Source: Rhodopseudomonas sp. BR0M22 (GTDB taxonomy: Bacteria > Pseudomonadota > Alphaproteobacteria > Rhizobiales > Xanthobacteraceae). Taken from it: 38,105 bases of DNA. How positions within the stretch are numbered: position 1 is the first letter of the stretch; the number at the start of each line of letters is the position of its first letter. Of this stretch, positions 1-8,311 are shown one piece after another. The translations under genes were made by a program, and so were the position numbers. The stretch spans positions 1-38,105 of the forward strand of contig NZ_QUMK01000056.1 of assembly GCF_010907035.1 (NCBI RefSeq), given 5' to 3'. Below the pieces are notes generated by a model. That model worked only from the letters and a program-made list of their open reading frames with translations. It made no database searches and was not told the origin of the DNA.

Positions 1-7
1 CTGTTGC

Positions 8-127
8 GGGGAGAGGGCTGGGGTGAGGGGCGGATGCAAGCACCGACTCTCGGCCTCGCCGAAACGCCCCCTCACCCGGATCATCGCTGCGCGACGATCC
101 GACCTCTCCCCGCGCGCGGGGAGAGGT
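8..127. repeat. Intergenic palindromic repeat element
   Basis: This GC-rich element lies past the end of the phosphatase gene and is built from nested inverted repeats. An outer pair joins GGGTGAGGGGCG (about 21-32) to CGCCCCCTCACCC (65-77), with one extra C. A second pair surrounds GATCATCG...CGACGATC (79-99). The third is a perfect 26-bp palindrome at 102-127 centred on CGCGCGCG. I recall similar CCTCTCCCC/GGGGAGAGG elements dispersed between genes in Bradyrhizobium and Rhodopseudomonas genomes, but I could not check copy number. It may act as an mRNA 3' end or terminator for the minus-strand operon; there is no long U-tract. Confidence 0.7.
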
Positions 128-172
128 TCCGCTGTGCTCGGAGAGATGCTGATCGCTGAGCGAGCAGCGTAG

Positions 173-649
173 CTACTCGTTTCCGCCGCCGTGCCTGCCG
201 AAGCGTTTGCGGATGCGGTGCATCAGGGAGTCGGCGACTTCGCGGTAGGCGTCGAGCTTCTGCTCGCGGTTGCCTTCGGCGCCGGTGGGATCGAAGGTCG
301 GCCAGTATTCGACGTCGATCGCGTGGGTGCGGGTCAGCTCCAGCGCCTTGTGGTGCGCCTCCGGCGACAGCGTGACGATCAGATCGAAGTTCAGGCCTTC
401 GTAGTCATCGAGCTCTTCGAACGTGGTCGGCTTGTGCTTGGAGATGTCGAGGCCGCGTTCGGCCATCACCGCCACCGCGAACGGATCGAGCTCCTGGGTC
501 TTCACCCCGGCGGAGCGCACATACATGGTGCGCGGCGCGATGCCGCGCAGCATCGCTTCCGCCATCGGCGAACGCACGCTGTTCATGCCGCAGGCAAACA
601 GCACCGCGTGCGGCAGGCCGGTCCGCGACGACGGCGTCATCGCAGCCAT
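173..649 (-). CDS. Low-molecular-weight phosphotyrosine phosphatase family protein
   Basis: A 158-residue cytoplasmic protein of the low-molecular-weight phosphatase / arsenate-reductase fold. The phosphate-binding loop C-x5-R-S is intact near the N-terminus (C20, R26, S27 in FACGMNSVRSP), and the general-acid DP motif is present at about D120-P121 (WPTFDPTG). Family members hydrolyse phosphotyrosine or reduce arsenate; the later cysteines needed by thioredoxin-coupled arsenate reductases are absent, so a phosphatase is favoured. It is the last gene seen of the murA-hisD operon, 46 bp after the UPF0262 gene. In Rhizobiales this position usually precedes infA, which would lie outside the window. 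The start is uncertain: ATG codons at 649 and 640 are both possible and neither has a strong ribosome-binding site. Confidence 0.88.
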   Translation of the reverse strand: MAAMTPSSRTGLPHAVLFACGMNSVRSPMAEAMLRGIAPRTMYVRSAGVKTQELDPFAVAVMAERGLDISKHKPTTFEELDDYEGLNFDLIVTLSPEAHHKALELTRTHAIDVEYWPTFDPTGAEGNREQKLDAYREVADSLMHRIRKRFGRHGGGNE

Positions 650-695
650 CCGCCGCTCGGCCCACGCCAGGTTGCCCCGCGCGCGCCGGGCACCG

Positions 696-1187
696 TCAGC
701 CCTTCCAGTGCAGCACGGAGATCAGGGTGAACAGCCGCCGCGCGGTGTCGAAATCGATCCGCACCTTGCCGGCGAGCCGCTCCTGCAGCGTGCGCGAGCC
801 TTCGTCGTGGATGCCGCGGCGGCCCATGTCGATCGCTTCGATCTTGTCGGGCGTAGCCGTGCGGATCGCCTGATAGTAACTGTCGCAGATCATGAAGTAG
901 TCCTTCACGATGCGGCGGAACGGCGTCAGCGACAACAGATGGGTGATCACCGGCGAGCCGTCCTCTCGGCGGATGTCGAACATCAGCCGGTTGCCGGTGA
1001 TGCCGATATGCAGCGTGAACGGCCCCTCGCCCGCGCCCTCCGGCGCGAACAGGTTCTTCTCGACCAGATCGTAGATCGCGATGGCGCGCTCGTGCTCGAT
1101 GTCCGGTCCCGAGCGCCCGATCGATTCCTCGTCGAGCGTCACCGCGACGATGCGATTGTTGGAATCATCTGGTTCCGGAGTGCTCAT
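696..1187 (-). CDS. UPF0262 family protein
   Basis: A 163-residue protein recognised as the UPF0262 family by its conserved stretches, for example [15 protein letters not shown] near the N-terminus and the [19 protein letters not shown] region in the middle. Its function is unknown. No signal peptide or membrane segment is visible. The ATG at 1187-1185 overlaps the stop codon of hisD by four bases (ATGA), which argues for this start and for translational coupling with hisD. UPF0262 genes sit between hisD and a low-molecular-weight phosphatase gene in many alphaproteobacteria, as here. Confidence 0.9.
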   Translation of the reverse strand: MSTPEPDDSNNRIVAVTLDEESIGRSGPDIEHERAIAIYDLVEKNLFAPEGAGEGPFTLHIGITGNRLMFDIRREDGSPVITHLLSLTPFRRIVKDYFMICDSYYQAIRTATPDKIEAIDMGRRGIHDEGSRTLQERLAGKVRIDFDTARRLFTLISVLHWKG

Positions 1188-2479
1188 CGCTGATTCAGAC
1201 GCAGTCCCACCGATCGCGCATGCGCGTCCAGGCCTTCGGCCTTGCCGAGCGCCATCGCGGCCGGCCCGAGCGCGGCGAGCTGCTCGGGGCCGCATTTCAG
1301 CAGCGAGGTCCGCTTCATGAAGTCGAGCACGCCGAGGCCCGACGAGAACCGCGCCGAGCGCGCGGTCGGCAGCACATGGTTGGAGCCGCCGACATAGTCG
1401 CCGATCGCTTCCGGGGTGTGGCCGCCGAGGAAGATCGCGCCGGCATTGCGCACCTTGGCGGCGAACGCTTCCGGATCGGCCGTCATGATCTCGAGATGCT
1501 CGGCCGCGATCGCGTCGGCGAGCGGGACCGCATCGTCGAGCTTGGCGACCTTGATGATGGCGCCGAACTCGTCCCACGAGGCGCGCGCGATCTTGACCCG
1601 CGGCAGCGTGGTGAGCTGCGCCGCCACCGCGCGCTCGACATCGGCGGCCAGCACCGCGCTATCGGTAATCAGAATCGATTGCGCATTGGCGTCGTGCTCG
1701 GCCTGGGCCAGCAGATCGGCCGCAATCCAATCCGGATTGGCAGTCTTGTCGGCGACCACGACGACTTCCGACGGGCCCGCGATCATGTCGATGCCGACGC
1801 GGCCGAACACCAGGCGCTTGGCGGCGGCCACGTAGGCATTGCCGGGGCCGGCGATCTTGGCGACCGGCGCAATCGTCGCGGTGCCGTAGGCCAGCGCAGC
1901 CACCGCCTGGGCGCCGCCGATCCGATAGATTTCGGTCGCGCCGCCGAGCTTGGCCGCGGCCAGCACCAGCGGATTGAGCGTACCGCCGGGCGACGGCACC
2001 ACCATCACCACGCGCTCGACGCCGGCGACCTTGGCCGGGATCGCATTCATCAGCACCGACGACGGATACGCCGCAGTGCCGCCCGGCACGTACAGGCCGA
2101 CGGCTTCGATCGCACTCCAGCGCCAACCCAGCTCGACGCCGAGCGGATCGGTGAAGCGGTCGTCCTTCGGCAATTGCCGGCGATGGAAGAACTCGATGCG
2201 GTCGCGCGCCAGCTTCAGCGCCTCGATGGTCTCCGGATCGCACGCCTTCACGGCATCCTCGACCTCGGCCTCGCCGACCCGCATCCCGGCGGCATCCAGC
2301 GTCAGGCGGTCGAACTTCTCGGTCGCTTCGAGCAGCGCGGCATCGCCGCGGCGCGCGACGTCGTCGACGATGGCACGGGTGGCGGCCTCGATATCCGCCG
2401 CGACCTCCCGCTTCATCGCCAAAAAGGCTTTGAACTTGGACGCAAAATCGGTGGTGGCGTTATCGAGACGAATGGGCAT
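1184..2479 (-). CDS. hisD: Histidinol dehydrogenase
   Basis: Catalyses the last two steps of histidine biosynthesis, oxidising L-histidinol to L-histidine with NAD+. The 431-residue protein has the usual family length. Characteristic blocks are visible: [36 protein letters not shown], the signature [33 protein letters not shown], and the catalytic AAEHLEIM region carrying the Glu-His pair. The start chosen at 2479 (MPIRLDN) removes a 24-residue upstream extension with no family resemblance. The gene follows DUF2948 by 122 bp and overlaps the UPF0262 start. The gap contains nothing I could identify with confidence; a poor promoter-like pair there was not annotated. Confidence 0.97.
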   Translation of the reverse strand: MPIRLDNATTDFASKFKAFLAMKREVAADIEAATRAIVDDVARRGDAALLEATEKFDRLTLDAAGMRVGEAEVEDAVKACDPETIEALKLARDRIEFFHRRQLPKDDRFTDPLGVELGWRWSAIEAVGLYVPGGTAAYPSSVLMNAIPAKVAGVERVVMVVPSPGGTLNPLVLAAAKLGGATEIYRIGGAQAVAALAYGTATIAPVAKIAGPGNAYVAAAKRLVFGRVGIDMIAGPSEVVVVADKTANPDWIAADLLAQAEHDANAQSILITDSAVLAADVERAVAAQLTTLPRVKIARASWDEFGAIIKVAKLDDAVPLADAIAAEHLEIMTADPEAFAAKVRNAGAIFLGGHTPEAIGDYVGGSNHVLPTARSARFSSGLGVLDFMKRTSLLKCGPEQLAALGPAAMALGKAEGLDAHARSVGLRLNQR

Positions 2480-2601
2480 GTCGATTTGATCCGGCAGGCG
2501 GCTGCGGCAGGACAGCCTCTGCTCAATGGCGCGGCGACTTACCGCCGTCAACCCTCATAACCCGCGCGGTTTCGGCGGCCAATGCGGCATCGGTCACAAG
2601 C

Positions 2602-3051
2602 TCAGCCGAGCCCGCCGAGATCGTCCGGCGGCGAACCGGCATCGCCGATCGGGTCGGGGCCGAGATCGGTCAGCGCGCATTCCAGACATTCGACATCGAG
2701 CCGCAGCATGCCGCCGCGGGAGAACATCAGCACCACGCTGCCGCCGGGCGGCTCCGGCGCGGCGTAGAATTCGAGGCCGATCAATTCGAGCGCTTCGTCC
2801 TTGGCGGTGATGTCGATCGCGCGCGACTTGCAGGCCAGCACCCGATCGAACCGCAGCGCCGCGATCAGCCGTCCCGGCACCGGCTCGCCCGACAGGGTCT
2901 GCTCCCAATCCAGCCGGTGCAGACCGATCACCAGGCGCTTGTCGGCCTGGCGCCAGACGATGTCGCCGATTTCGACCCGGGCGTCCTGGACGTGCGCCGA
3001 GATCACCGCAAGATCGTCGGGATCGAAGGCAAGCAGCTTGAGATCACCCAC
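2602..3051 (-). CDS. DUF2948 family protein
   Basis: A 149-residue protein of unknown function belonging to the DUF2948 family, which in alphaproteobacteria is typically encoded between murA and hisD, exactly the arrangement here. Conserved features include LKLLAFDPDDLAVISAHVQDA at the N-terminus (shown here without its last residues' context) and the ALRFDRVLACKSRAID centre. Translation appears to begin at a GTG (3051-3049), preceded at a suitable distance by AAGGGA on the minus strand. It starts 19 bp after the murA stop, so it is very likely co-transcribed with murA. No signal peptide, membrane segment or catalytic motif is visible. The C-terminal tail is Gly/Pro/Asp rich and probably disordered. 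Confidence 0.9.
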   Translation of the reverse strand: MGDLKLLAFDPDDLAVISAHVQDARVEIGDIVWRQADKRLVIGLHRLDWEQTLSGEPVPGRLIAALRFDRVLACKSRAIDITAKDEALELIGLEFYAAPEPPGGSVVLMFSRGGMLRLDVECLECALTDLGPDPIGDAGSPPDDLGGLG

Positions 3052-3070
3052 GGCCGGTCCCTTTGCGGCA

Positions 3071-4360
3071 TCAGCCGCTGATGCGCTCGATGTTGGCGCC
3101 GCAGGCCGACAGCTTCTCTTCGAGCCGCTCGAAGCCGCGGTCGAGATGGTAGATGCGGTTGACCATGGTCTCGCCTTCGGCGGCGAGCGCCGCGATCACC
3201 AGCGACACCGAGGCGCGCAGATCGGTCGCCATCACCGGCGCGCCGCGCAGCTTGGACACACCGTCGATGGTGGCGGTTTCGCCGTCCAGCGAGATCTTGG
3301 CGCCAAACCGCGCCAGCTCCTGAACGTGCATGAAGCGGTTCTCGAAGATCGTCTCGGTGATGTGCGAGGCGCCCTTGGCGCGTGTCATCAGCGCCATCAA
3401 CTGCGCCTGCAGATCGGTCGGGAAGCCCGGGAACGGCGCGGTGGTGACGGTGACCGGACTGATGCCGGCGCCGTTGCGCGCGACCTTGATACCGTCGTTG
3501 TTGACCGTGATGGTCGCGCCGGCCTCGGTCAGCACGTCGAGCGCCGCCTGCAGCAGCTCGGGACGGGCGCCGGAGAGCTGGACCTCGCCCCCGGCCATCG
3601 CCACCGCCATCGCATAGGTGCCGGTCTCGATCCGGTCCGGCAGCACGGTGTGGCGGGCGCCGTGCAGTCTGGCGACGCCCTCGATGGTGATGCGCGGCGT
3701 GCCGGCGCCGCTGATCTTGGCCCCCATCTTCACCAGACAGTCGGCGACATCGACGATCTCCGGCTCGCAGGCCGCGTTGTCGATGATGGTGGTGCCCTTG
3801 GCGAGCGTCGCCGCCATCAGCGCGACGTGGGTGCCGCTGACGGTGACCTTGGGGAATTCGATCGTCGCCCCCTTCAGCCCGCCCGGAGCCTTGGCGATCA
3901 CATAGCCGCCGTCGATCGAGATCTCGGCGCCGAGCTTTTCCAGCGCCATGATCAACAGATCGACCGGACGGGTGCCGATCGCGCAGCCGCCCGGCAGCGA
4001 CACCGTGGCCTCGTGCATGCGGGCGATCAGCGGCGCGATCACCCAGAAGCTGGCGCGCATCTTCGACACCAGGTCATACGGCGCGGTGGTGTCGACGATG
4101 GTCTTGGCGGAGATGTGCAGGGTCTGACCCTGATATTCGTGGTCACCCGGCCGCTTGCCGGCGGACATGATGTCGACGCCGTGATTGCCGAGAATCCGCT
4201 GCAGCAGCGCGACGTCGGCGAGCCGCGGCACGTTGTCGAGGATCAGGGTTTCGTCGGTGAGCAGAGCCGCGATCATCAAAGGCAGCGCCGCGTTCTTGGC
4301 CCCCGAAATCGGGATGGTGCCCCGCAGCTCGTTGCCGCCGATAATCCTGATGCGATCCAT
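3071..4360 (-). CDS. murA: UDP-N-acetylglucosamine 1-carboxyvinyltransferase
   Basis: First committed enzyme of peptidoglycan synthesis: it transfers enolpyruvate from PEP to UDP-GlcNAc in the cytoplasm. The 429-residue protein has full family length and the inside-out alpha/beta barrel motifs: [19 protein letters not shown] at residues 16-34, a catalytic loop [16 protein letters not shown] with the active-site Cys at residue 126, and the C-terminal [15 protein letters not shown]. The Cys rather than Asp at the catalytic position predicts fosfomycin sensitivity of the target, judging from the known family. The ATG at 4360 has GGGAA upstream. It is the first gene of the operon and has a near-consensus promoter immediately upstream. 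Confidence 0.98.
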   Translation of the reverse strand: MDRIRIIGGNELRGTIPISGAKNAALPLMIAALLTDETLILDNVPRLADVALLQRILGNHGVDIMSAGKRPGDHEYQGQTLHISAKTIVDTTAPYDLVSKMRASFWVIAPLIARMHEATVSLPGGCAIGTRPVDLLIMALEKLGAEISIDGGYVIAKAPGGLKGATIEFPKVTVSGTHVALMAATLAKGTTIIDNAACEPEIVDVADCLVKMGAKISGAGTPRITIEGVARLHGARHTVLPDRIETGTYAMAVAMAGGEVQLSGARPELLQAALDVLTEAGATITVNNDGIKVARNGAGISPVTVTTAPFPGFPTDLQAQLMALMTRAKGASHITETIFENRFMHVQELARFGAKISLDGETATIDGVSKLRGAPVMATDLRASVSLVIAALAAEGETMVNRIYHLDRGFERLEEKLSACGANIERISG

Positions 4361-4386
4361 GCCGATTCCCGCTGATTTGCTGTGGA

Positions 4387-4416
4387 ATTATACGGCAGGA
4401 GCGCCGTCCATGGCAA
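4387..4416 (-). promoter_or_regulatory. Sigma-70-type promoter of the murA operon
   Basis: On the minus strand TTGCCA (4416-4411) is followed after 18 bases by a perfect TATAAT (4392-4387). The predicted transcription start is near 4380, leaving a short 5' leader of about 20 bases before the murA ATG at 4360. This is the best-matching promoter in the window and fits steady expression of an essential cell-wall gene. Assignment is by consensus match and position only. Confidence 0.7.
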
Positions 4417-4504
4417 AAGCGTGGAATTTGAGGCGATTTCAAGGGCTACGGCGGCAACGCGGGCGGCTGCAGGCGGCGCGACCGCCGCCCGCGATCACTT
4501 TAGG

Positions 4505-4792
4505 CTACCAACCCTGGCCGTAGGTGCGATAGTCGCGATGCCGCGGCTCGCGAAACGCCGCGCGCGGATTGACGATGCAGTCGGCCTGCCGGCCCGAGGC
4601 CCCGACACGGCACTGCCGGTACGACGCATAGCTGCAATCGCCCGGATAGCCGTAGCCCGGCGAGGTCAGGCAATAAGAAGACACCCGCGCCTCGGCCGAC
4701 CCGGCTGCGAGCAGCCCGGCCGCAGCCACCGCCGAAGCGAGCGCCATCGCGGCGATCCGCGGCGTCGCGAAGCTGTTCAACATCGATCGCAT
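4505..4792 (-). CDS. DUF3551 small exported protein
   Basis: A 95-residue precursor with a Sec-type signal peptide (hydrophobic stretch IAAMALASAVAAAGLLAAG, cleavage likely after SAEA). The mature part is about 60 residues with four cysteines (YCLTSPGYGYPGDCSYASYRQC...DC), which could form two disulfides in the periplasm. The spacing and the YCL...GD C.Y....QC pattern are those of DUF3551, a family abundant in Bradyrhizobiaceae with no known function. The start at 4792 is fixed by an excellent AGGAGG seven bases upstream. It lies downstream of, and divergent from, the small secreted protein gene at 5034, and reads toward the murA promoter. Confidence 0.82.
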   Translation of the reverse strand: MRSMLNSFATPRIAAMALASAVAAAGLLAAGSAEARVSSYCLTSPGYGYPGDCSYASYRQCRVGASGRQADCIVNPRAAFREPRHRDYRTYGQGW

Positions 4793-5033
4793 TGCTGGTT
4801 CCTCCTTGATCCGTTGCGACAACCCGCCGTCCGGTTGGTCGTTCCGCTCGCGCACATGGTTCGTATTGCCACGGGACTCATGCAGCGTGGGGGCCCGAAC
4901 GACACCGATCACGATTTGCTACCGGAGCTCAGCGGAAGTTATCGGCCTGCGGCGCGCCATTCCGGAACGGGCGCGGCCGACATCCGTTGGGGCAACATCG
5001 GTGCGATCGCACCATTCACCCGATGGAGGATCC

Positions 5034-5345
5034 ATGACATCTCGCGCAACCCGACTGACCGGACTTGCTGCCGCCGCGTTGCTGGCCACCACGATGGCCG
5101 CCTCTGCGCAGAGCCAGACCGATTCGCACGGCAATGCGATGGGCTCCAAGAAGGTCGGCAACGGCGCGCCGCACACCGGCACAATGGCCCCCGGCAACAA
5201 GATGGCGCCCGGCACCACCACCGGCATGGGCGGCAAGCACATGAACAGCCCCACCCATCCGGCCCCGTCCGCGAACCAGGGCGATGTCGGAACGGGCGGC
5301 AGCGCCAACCCCACCGGTGCGCCGAGCGGCAGCGTCGGCCGCTGA
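5034..5345 (+). CDS. Small secreted Gly/Asn/Met/His-rich protein, unknown function
   Basis: A 103-residue precursor preceded by GGAGG close to its ATG. Residues 1-25 form a Sec signal peptide (LTGLAAAALLATTMAASAQS, cleavage after SAQ). The mature portion is low-complexity and cysteine-free, rich in Gly, Asn, Pro, Met, Thr and His, with repeated short phrases such as TGTMAPGNKMAPGTTTG and GGKHMNSPTHP. I do not recognise a family. The Met/His content would suit weak metal binding, but that is speculation. An intrinsic terminator follows 20 bp after the stop, so it is probably a one-gene transcript. The 241-bp divergent gap to the DUF3551 gene must hold both promoters, though none is clear by eye. 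Confidence 0.7.
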   Translation: MTSRATRLTGLAAAALLATTMAASAQSQTDSHGNAMGSKKVGNGAPHTGTMAPGNKMAPGTTTGMGGKHMNSPTHPAPSANQGDVGTGGSANPTGAPSGSVGR

Positions 5346-5365
5346 GGAACGACCGATCGGACGAG

Positions 5366-5397
5366 AGAGCCCTGGCTTCGGCCGGGGCTCTTTTTTT
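5366..5397 (+). terminator. Intrinsic terminator after the small secreted protein gene
   Basis: An 11-bp stem (AGAGCCCTGGC / GCCGGGGCTCT, one G-U wobble) closed by a C-UUCG-G tetraloop is followed directly by seven T residues at 5391-5397. It ends the transcript of the secreted-protein gene at 5345. It also lies just past the 3' end of the minus-strand oxidoreductase gene, whose stop is at 5408. Confidence 0.9.
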
Positions 5398-5407
5398 GCG
5401 CAGAGCC

Positions 5408-7102
5408 TCAGCCCGCCAAATAGCTGTGCAGTGCCGCCACCACCTGGGCGCCCTCGCCGATCGCGCCGCCGACGCGTTTGACCGAGCCGGAGCGGACATC
5501 GCCGACCGCGAACACGCCGGGTACCGAGGTCTCCAGCGCCTGTGCCGGGCGCGGGGCATCATCGGCCGAGGGGGCGCCGGTGACGACGAAGCCGGCACGA
5601 TCCAGCATGACCCCGCAGCCGTCGAGCCAGCCGGTGGCCGGATCGGCGCCGACGAACAGAAACAGATTGCCGACCGTCATGCTCCGGTCCTCGCCGGACA
5701 GCCGGCTGCGCAGCGTCACCTGCTGCAGACCGGCGTCGGGTGAACCATCCAGCGCGGCGATCTCGGTGTTGAACACCAGTTCGATGTTCGGCGTCGATTC
5801 GATCCGCTCGATCAGATAGCGCGACATGCTGGCGGCAAGTCCGCCGCCGCGCACGACCATGTGTACCCGCGCCGCATGACCCGACAGGAACACCGCGGCC
5901 TGCCCGGCCGAATTGCCGCCGCCGACCAAAATCACGTCCTGCTCCTTGCACAACCGCGCTTCGATCGGGGAAGCCCAATAATACACGCCGCGGCCCTCGA
6001 ACTCGGCGAGCCGGTCAATCTGCGGCCGGCGATAGCGGGCGCCGCTGGCGACCACGATGGCGCGGGCGCGCAGCTCGCCGCCGTCGTCGAGCGTCAGCTT
6101 GAACGGGCCGTCGTCGCAGCCGCAGGCCAGCGCCTTCACCTCGGTCGGGATGAGGATGTCAGCGCCGAACTTCTGCGCCTGATTGTAGGCGCGCGCGGTC
6201 AGCGCCATGCCGGAGATGCCGGTCGGAAAGCCGAGATAGTTCTCGATCCTGGCGCTGGCCCCGGCCTGGCCGCCGAACGCGCGCTGATCGCACACCGCCA
6301 CCGTCAGCCCTTCGGACGCGGCATAGACGGCCGTCGCCAGCCCCGCGGGGCCGGAGCCGACGATCGCGACGTCGTAGAGCTTGGAACGATCGATGTGGCC
6401 GTTCATCTGCATCGCCCGCGCCAGTTCCCGCTCGCTCGGGTTGCGCAGCACGGTGCCGTCCGGCGTCACCACCAGCGGCAGCTCGCGCGGGGCCGGCGAA
6501 TAGCGCGCCACCAGCTCGGCGGCGTCGTGATCGGTCGCCGGATCGAGCAGATGGTGCGGCCAGCCGTTGCGGGTGAGAAAGCCCATCAGCCGCACCGCAT
6601 CGGAGGCGAACGCCGAGCCGATCAGCACCGGGCCGCCGCTGCCGCCCTGGATCAGATTGACCCGGCGCAGGATCAGCGCCCGCATGATCCGCTCACCGAG
6701 ATCGGCTTCGGCGACCAGCAGGCCGCGCAGCCGGTCGGGACGAATCAGAAGGCATTCGACCTCGCCTTCGGCGATGCCATCGACCAGCGCGACGCGGCCG
6801 GACAATTGGCCGATCTCGGCCAGGAACTGGCCGGGCCCCTGCTCGGCTACCGGCGTGACATGGCCGAGGCCGTCGTGCTGGGTGATGGCGACATGGCCGG
6901 ACAGCACCACGAACATCCCCGGCCCCGGCTGCCCGGTCTCGAACAGATGCGCGCCGTCGGCATAGCGCCGCAGCTCCCCGAACCGGCGGATGCGGTCGAT
7001 CTCGGCTGCAGTCAGCACCGGGAAGGTCTGATCGTGGCGGGGAACGCCGCCGCCGGCGGGCGGCACCTCCGGCCGGTCGTCCACAGAGTTCGAATCCGCC
7101 AT
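5408..7102 (-). CDS. FAD-dependent thioredoxin-reductase-like protein with cyclic-nucleotide-binding domain
   Basis: A 564-residue cytoplasmic protein with three parts. Residues about 25-145 form a cyclic-nucleotide-binding-like beta-roll (FETGQPGPGMFVVLSGHVAI, FLAEIGQLSG). Residues about 155-230 resemble a thioredoxin/glutaredoxin-like domain without cysteines (ELPLVVTPDGTVLRNPSERELA). Residues 243-564 match thioredoxin reductase: FAD-binding VAIVGSGPAGLATAVYA, GGQAGASARIENYLGFP, NAD(P)H-binding VILVGGGNSAGQAAVFLS and the C-terminal GVFAVGDVRSG. The redox CxxC expected after the GVYY segment is missing; WASP stands there (residues 376-379). It therefore probably does not reduce thioredoxin in the standard way. 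The gene follows the small protein gene at 7351 by 30 bp on the same strand. The ATG has GAGGGA upstream. Confidence 0.88.
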   Translation of the reverse strand: MADSNSVDDRPEVPPAGGGVPRHDQTFPVLTAAEIDRIRRFGELRRYADGAHLFETGQPGPGMFVVLSGHVAITQHDGLGHVTPVAEQGPGQFLAEIGQLSGRVALVDGIAEGEVECLLIRPDRLRGLLVAEADLGERIMRALILRRVNLIQGGSGGPVLIGSAFASDAVRLMGFLTRNGWPHHLLDPATDHDAAELVARYSPAPRELPLVVTPDGTVLRNPSERELARAMQMNGHIDRSKLYDVAIVGSGPAGLATAVYAASEGLTVAVCDQRAFGGQAGASARIENYLGFPTGISGMALTARAYNQAQKFGADILIPTEVKALACGCDDGPFKLTLDDGGELRARAIVVASGARYRRPQIDRLAEFEGRGVYYWASPIEARLCKEQDVILVGGGNSAGQAAVFLSGHAARVHMVVRGGGLAASMSRYLIERIESTPNIELVFNTEIAALDGSPDAGLQQVTLRSRLSGEDRSMTVGNLFLFVGADPATGWLDGCGVMLDRAGFVVTGAPSADDAPRPAQALETSVPGVFAVGDVRSGSVKRVGGAIGEGAQVVAALHSYLAG

Positions 7103-7132
7103 GCTGCTCCCTCGTTCGGTCGTCGCCGGAGG

Positions 7133-7351
7133 TCAGTCTCCGCCACGATCAGGATCGTGGCGCCGGTCGGCGGTATGATGACCATCGCGATCCGGCATGT
7201 CTTGCACGTTCGCGGCAGGCCGCGCGGCATCCGGCTCGGCCCGGCCGCGGGCCTGCGCCTTGCGTCGCTTCAGATTGGCGCGCAGCGCCTCGGCCAGCCG
7301 CTGGTCGCGGCGCGAACGAGGCGGCGGCGGTGCATTGTCGATCTCGGCCAT
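7133..7351 (-). CDS. Small basic protein, unknown function
   Basis: A 72-residue, very polar and Arg/Asp/Ala-rich protein. The N-terminal half contains a conserved-looking amphipathic basic helix (RSRRDQRLAEALRANLKRRK); the C-terminal half is charged and likely disordered. I have a vague impression of similar short proteins in Rhizobiales but assign no function. The ATG at 7351 with GGA eight bases upstream is preferred over an upstream ATG at 7411. It sits 30 bp upstream of the CNB/thioredoxin-reductase-like gene and is probably co-transcribed with it. It is divergent from the SnoaL-like gene at 7425. Confidence 0.6.
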   Translation of the reverse strand: MAEIDNAPPPPRSRRDQRLAEALRANLKRRKAQARGRAEPDAARPAANVQDMPDRDGHHTADRRHDPDRGGD

Positions 7352-7424
7352 GTGAATTCCGCTGAACTTTTGAAGCTCTTGTCCGACATAATGGTTTCGG
7401 CATGAAGCCACGCGAGAGAGACCG

Positions 7425-7889
7425 ATGACCCATGTTGCGACGGCGTTGGCCCCTGGCCCGCAGCGAACCCTCGCTGCTTGGCACGAGGTTTTCGTCGGCC
7501 GGAATCAGGAGCGGATGCGCGAGCTGCTCGCCGACGATGTTGTGCTGCATTCGCCGGTGGTGCAATCGCCGATCCACGGCGCGACCGCAGCCATCCTGGT
7601 TCTGACCACGGTGGGGGAGACGTTTCGCCGGTTCCAATATCGCCGCACGTATGTCGGCAGCCGGCTCGACGTCGCGCTGGAATTCAGCGCCGTGATCGAC
7701 GGCTGGGAGCTGAAGGGCGTCGACCTGATGCGCTTCAACGACCACGGCGAGATCGTCGAATTCGAGGTGCTGGTGCGCCCGCTCCGCGCGCTGTCGGCAC
7801 TGGGCGAGGAGATCGGCCGCCGGATTGGCCCGCGCCTGATGCAAATCAAGCGGACCGGCGCCTTCGTCCCGCGACCGAAGGAGATTTGA
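7425..7889 (+). CDS. Nuclear transport factor 2 / SnoaL-like protein
   Basis: A 154-residue protein with the alpha+beta cone-fold pattern of SnoaL-like/NTF2 proteins: an N-terminal helix LAAWHEVFVGRNQERMRELLADDVVLHSPV, a central helix with FRRFQYRRTYVG, and strands ending in VDLMRFNDHGEIVEFEVLVRPLRALSAL. Such proteins are small-molecule isomerases, hydrolases or binding proteins, and sequence alone does not identify the ligand. No signal peptide is present, so it is cytoplasmic. The gene stands alone, divergent from the small basic protein gene and 162 bp upstream of tRNA-Thr. Confidence 0.8.
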   Translation: MTHVATALAPGPQRTLAAWHEVFVGRNQERMRELLADDVVLHSPVVQSPIHGATAAILVLTTVGETFRRFQYRRTYVGSRLDVALEFSAVIDGWELKGVDLMRFNDHGEIVEFEVLVRPLRALSALGEEIGRRIGPRLMQIKRTGAFVPRPKEI

Positions 7890-8051
7890 GAGGGCCCAGG
7901 ACCATTGCCCCCGCCCTCTGCGACCCATTCGCACGTTTTCGCTGGTTTTTCCCGCCCTTCCGGCGCGATGCGCTTGCGCCGGCGGATGCCCTGTGGCAAG
8001 GAACGGCCGCGCCGCGCGGGAGCCCACTGGCCGATTCCCCGCCCGGTCGAT

Positions 8052-8126
<75 letters not shown>

Positions 8127-8158
8127 GCGATTTCCCTGACTGATCAACATCATACTGG

Positions 8159-8308
8159 ATGAGTCGAGCTTTTTCGGCTGCGCCTGCTATCATCAGCATT
8201 CCCCTCAAGACTGCGGATCGCGCCGCCGCGAAGGCGAGGTTTGCTCAGGTTGCCGCCGAGGTCTGCCTGAAACGGCCCATGAAGCTCGCTATGATTGCCG
8301 GGAGCTGA
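8159..8308 (+). CDS. Possible 49-residue ORF directly before the nuclease-like gene
   Basis: An open frame runs from ATG at 8159 to TGA at 8306-8308 and encodes a mainly helical Ala/Arg/Lys-rich peptide (SIPLKTADRAAAKARFAQVA in the middle). It is in the same reading frame as the 370-residue gene starting at 8312; only TGA-GGT separates them. It could be a small leader gene translationally coupled to the next one, an N-terminal segment cut off by a nonsense codon, or chance. No good ribosome-binding site precedes the ATG. Confidence that it is a real gene is low. Confidence 0.3.
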   Translation: MSRAFSAAPAIISIPLKTADRAAAKARFAQVAAEVCLKRPMKLAMIAGS

Positions 8309-8311
8309 GGT

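Noticed and set aside
2480-2601. Possible internal promoter before hisD (TTGACG, 17 bases, CATTGA on the minus strand)
   Set aside because: The -10 matches consensus at only two of six positions; the murA promoter and short gaps explain expression adequately.
7960-7982. CCGGCGC/GCGCCGG hairpin between the SnoaL-like gene and tRNA-Thr
   Set aside because: Seven-base stem with a nine-base loop and no U-tract in a GC-rich gap; such palindromes are expected by chance here.
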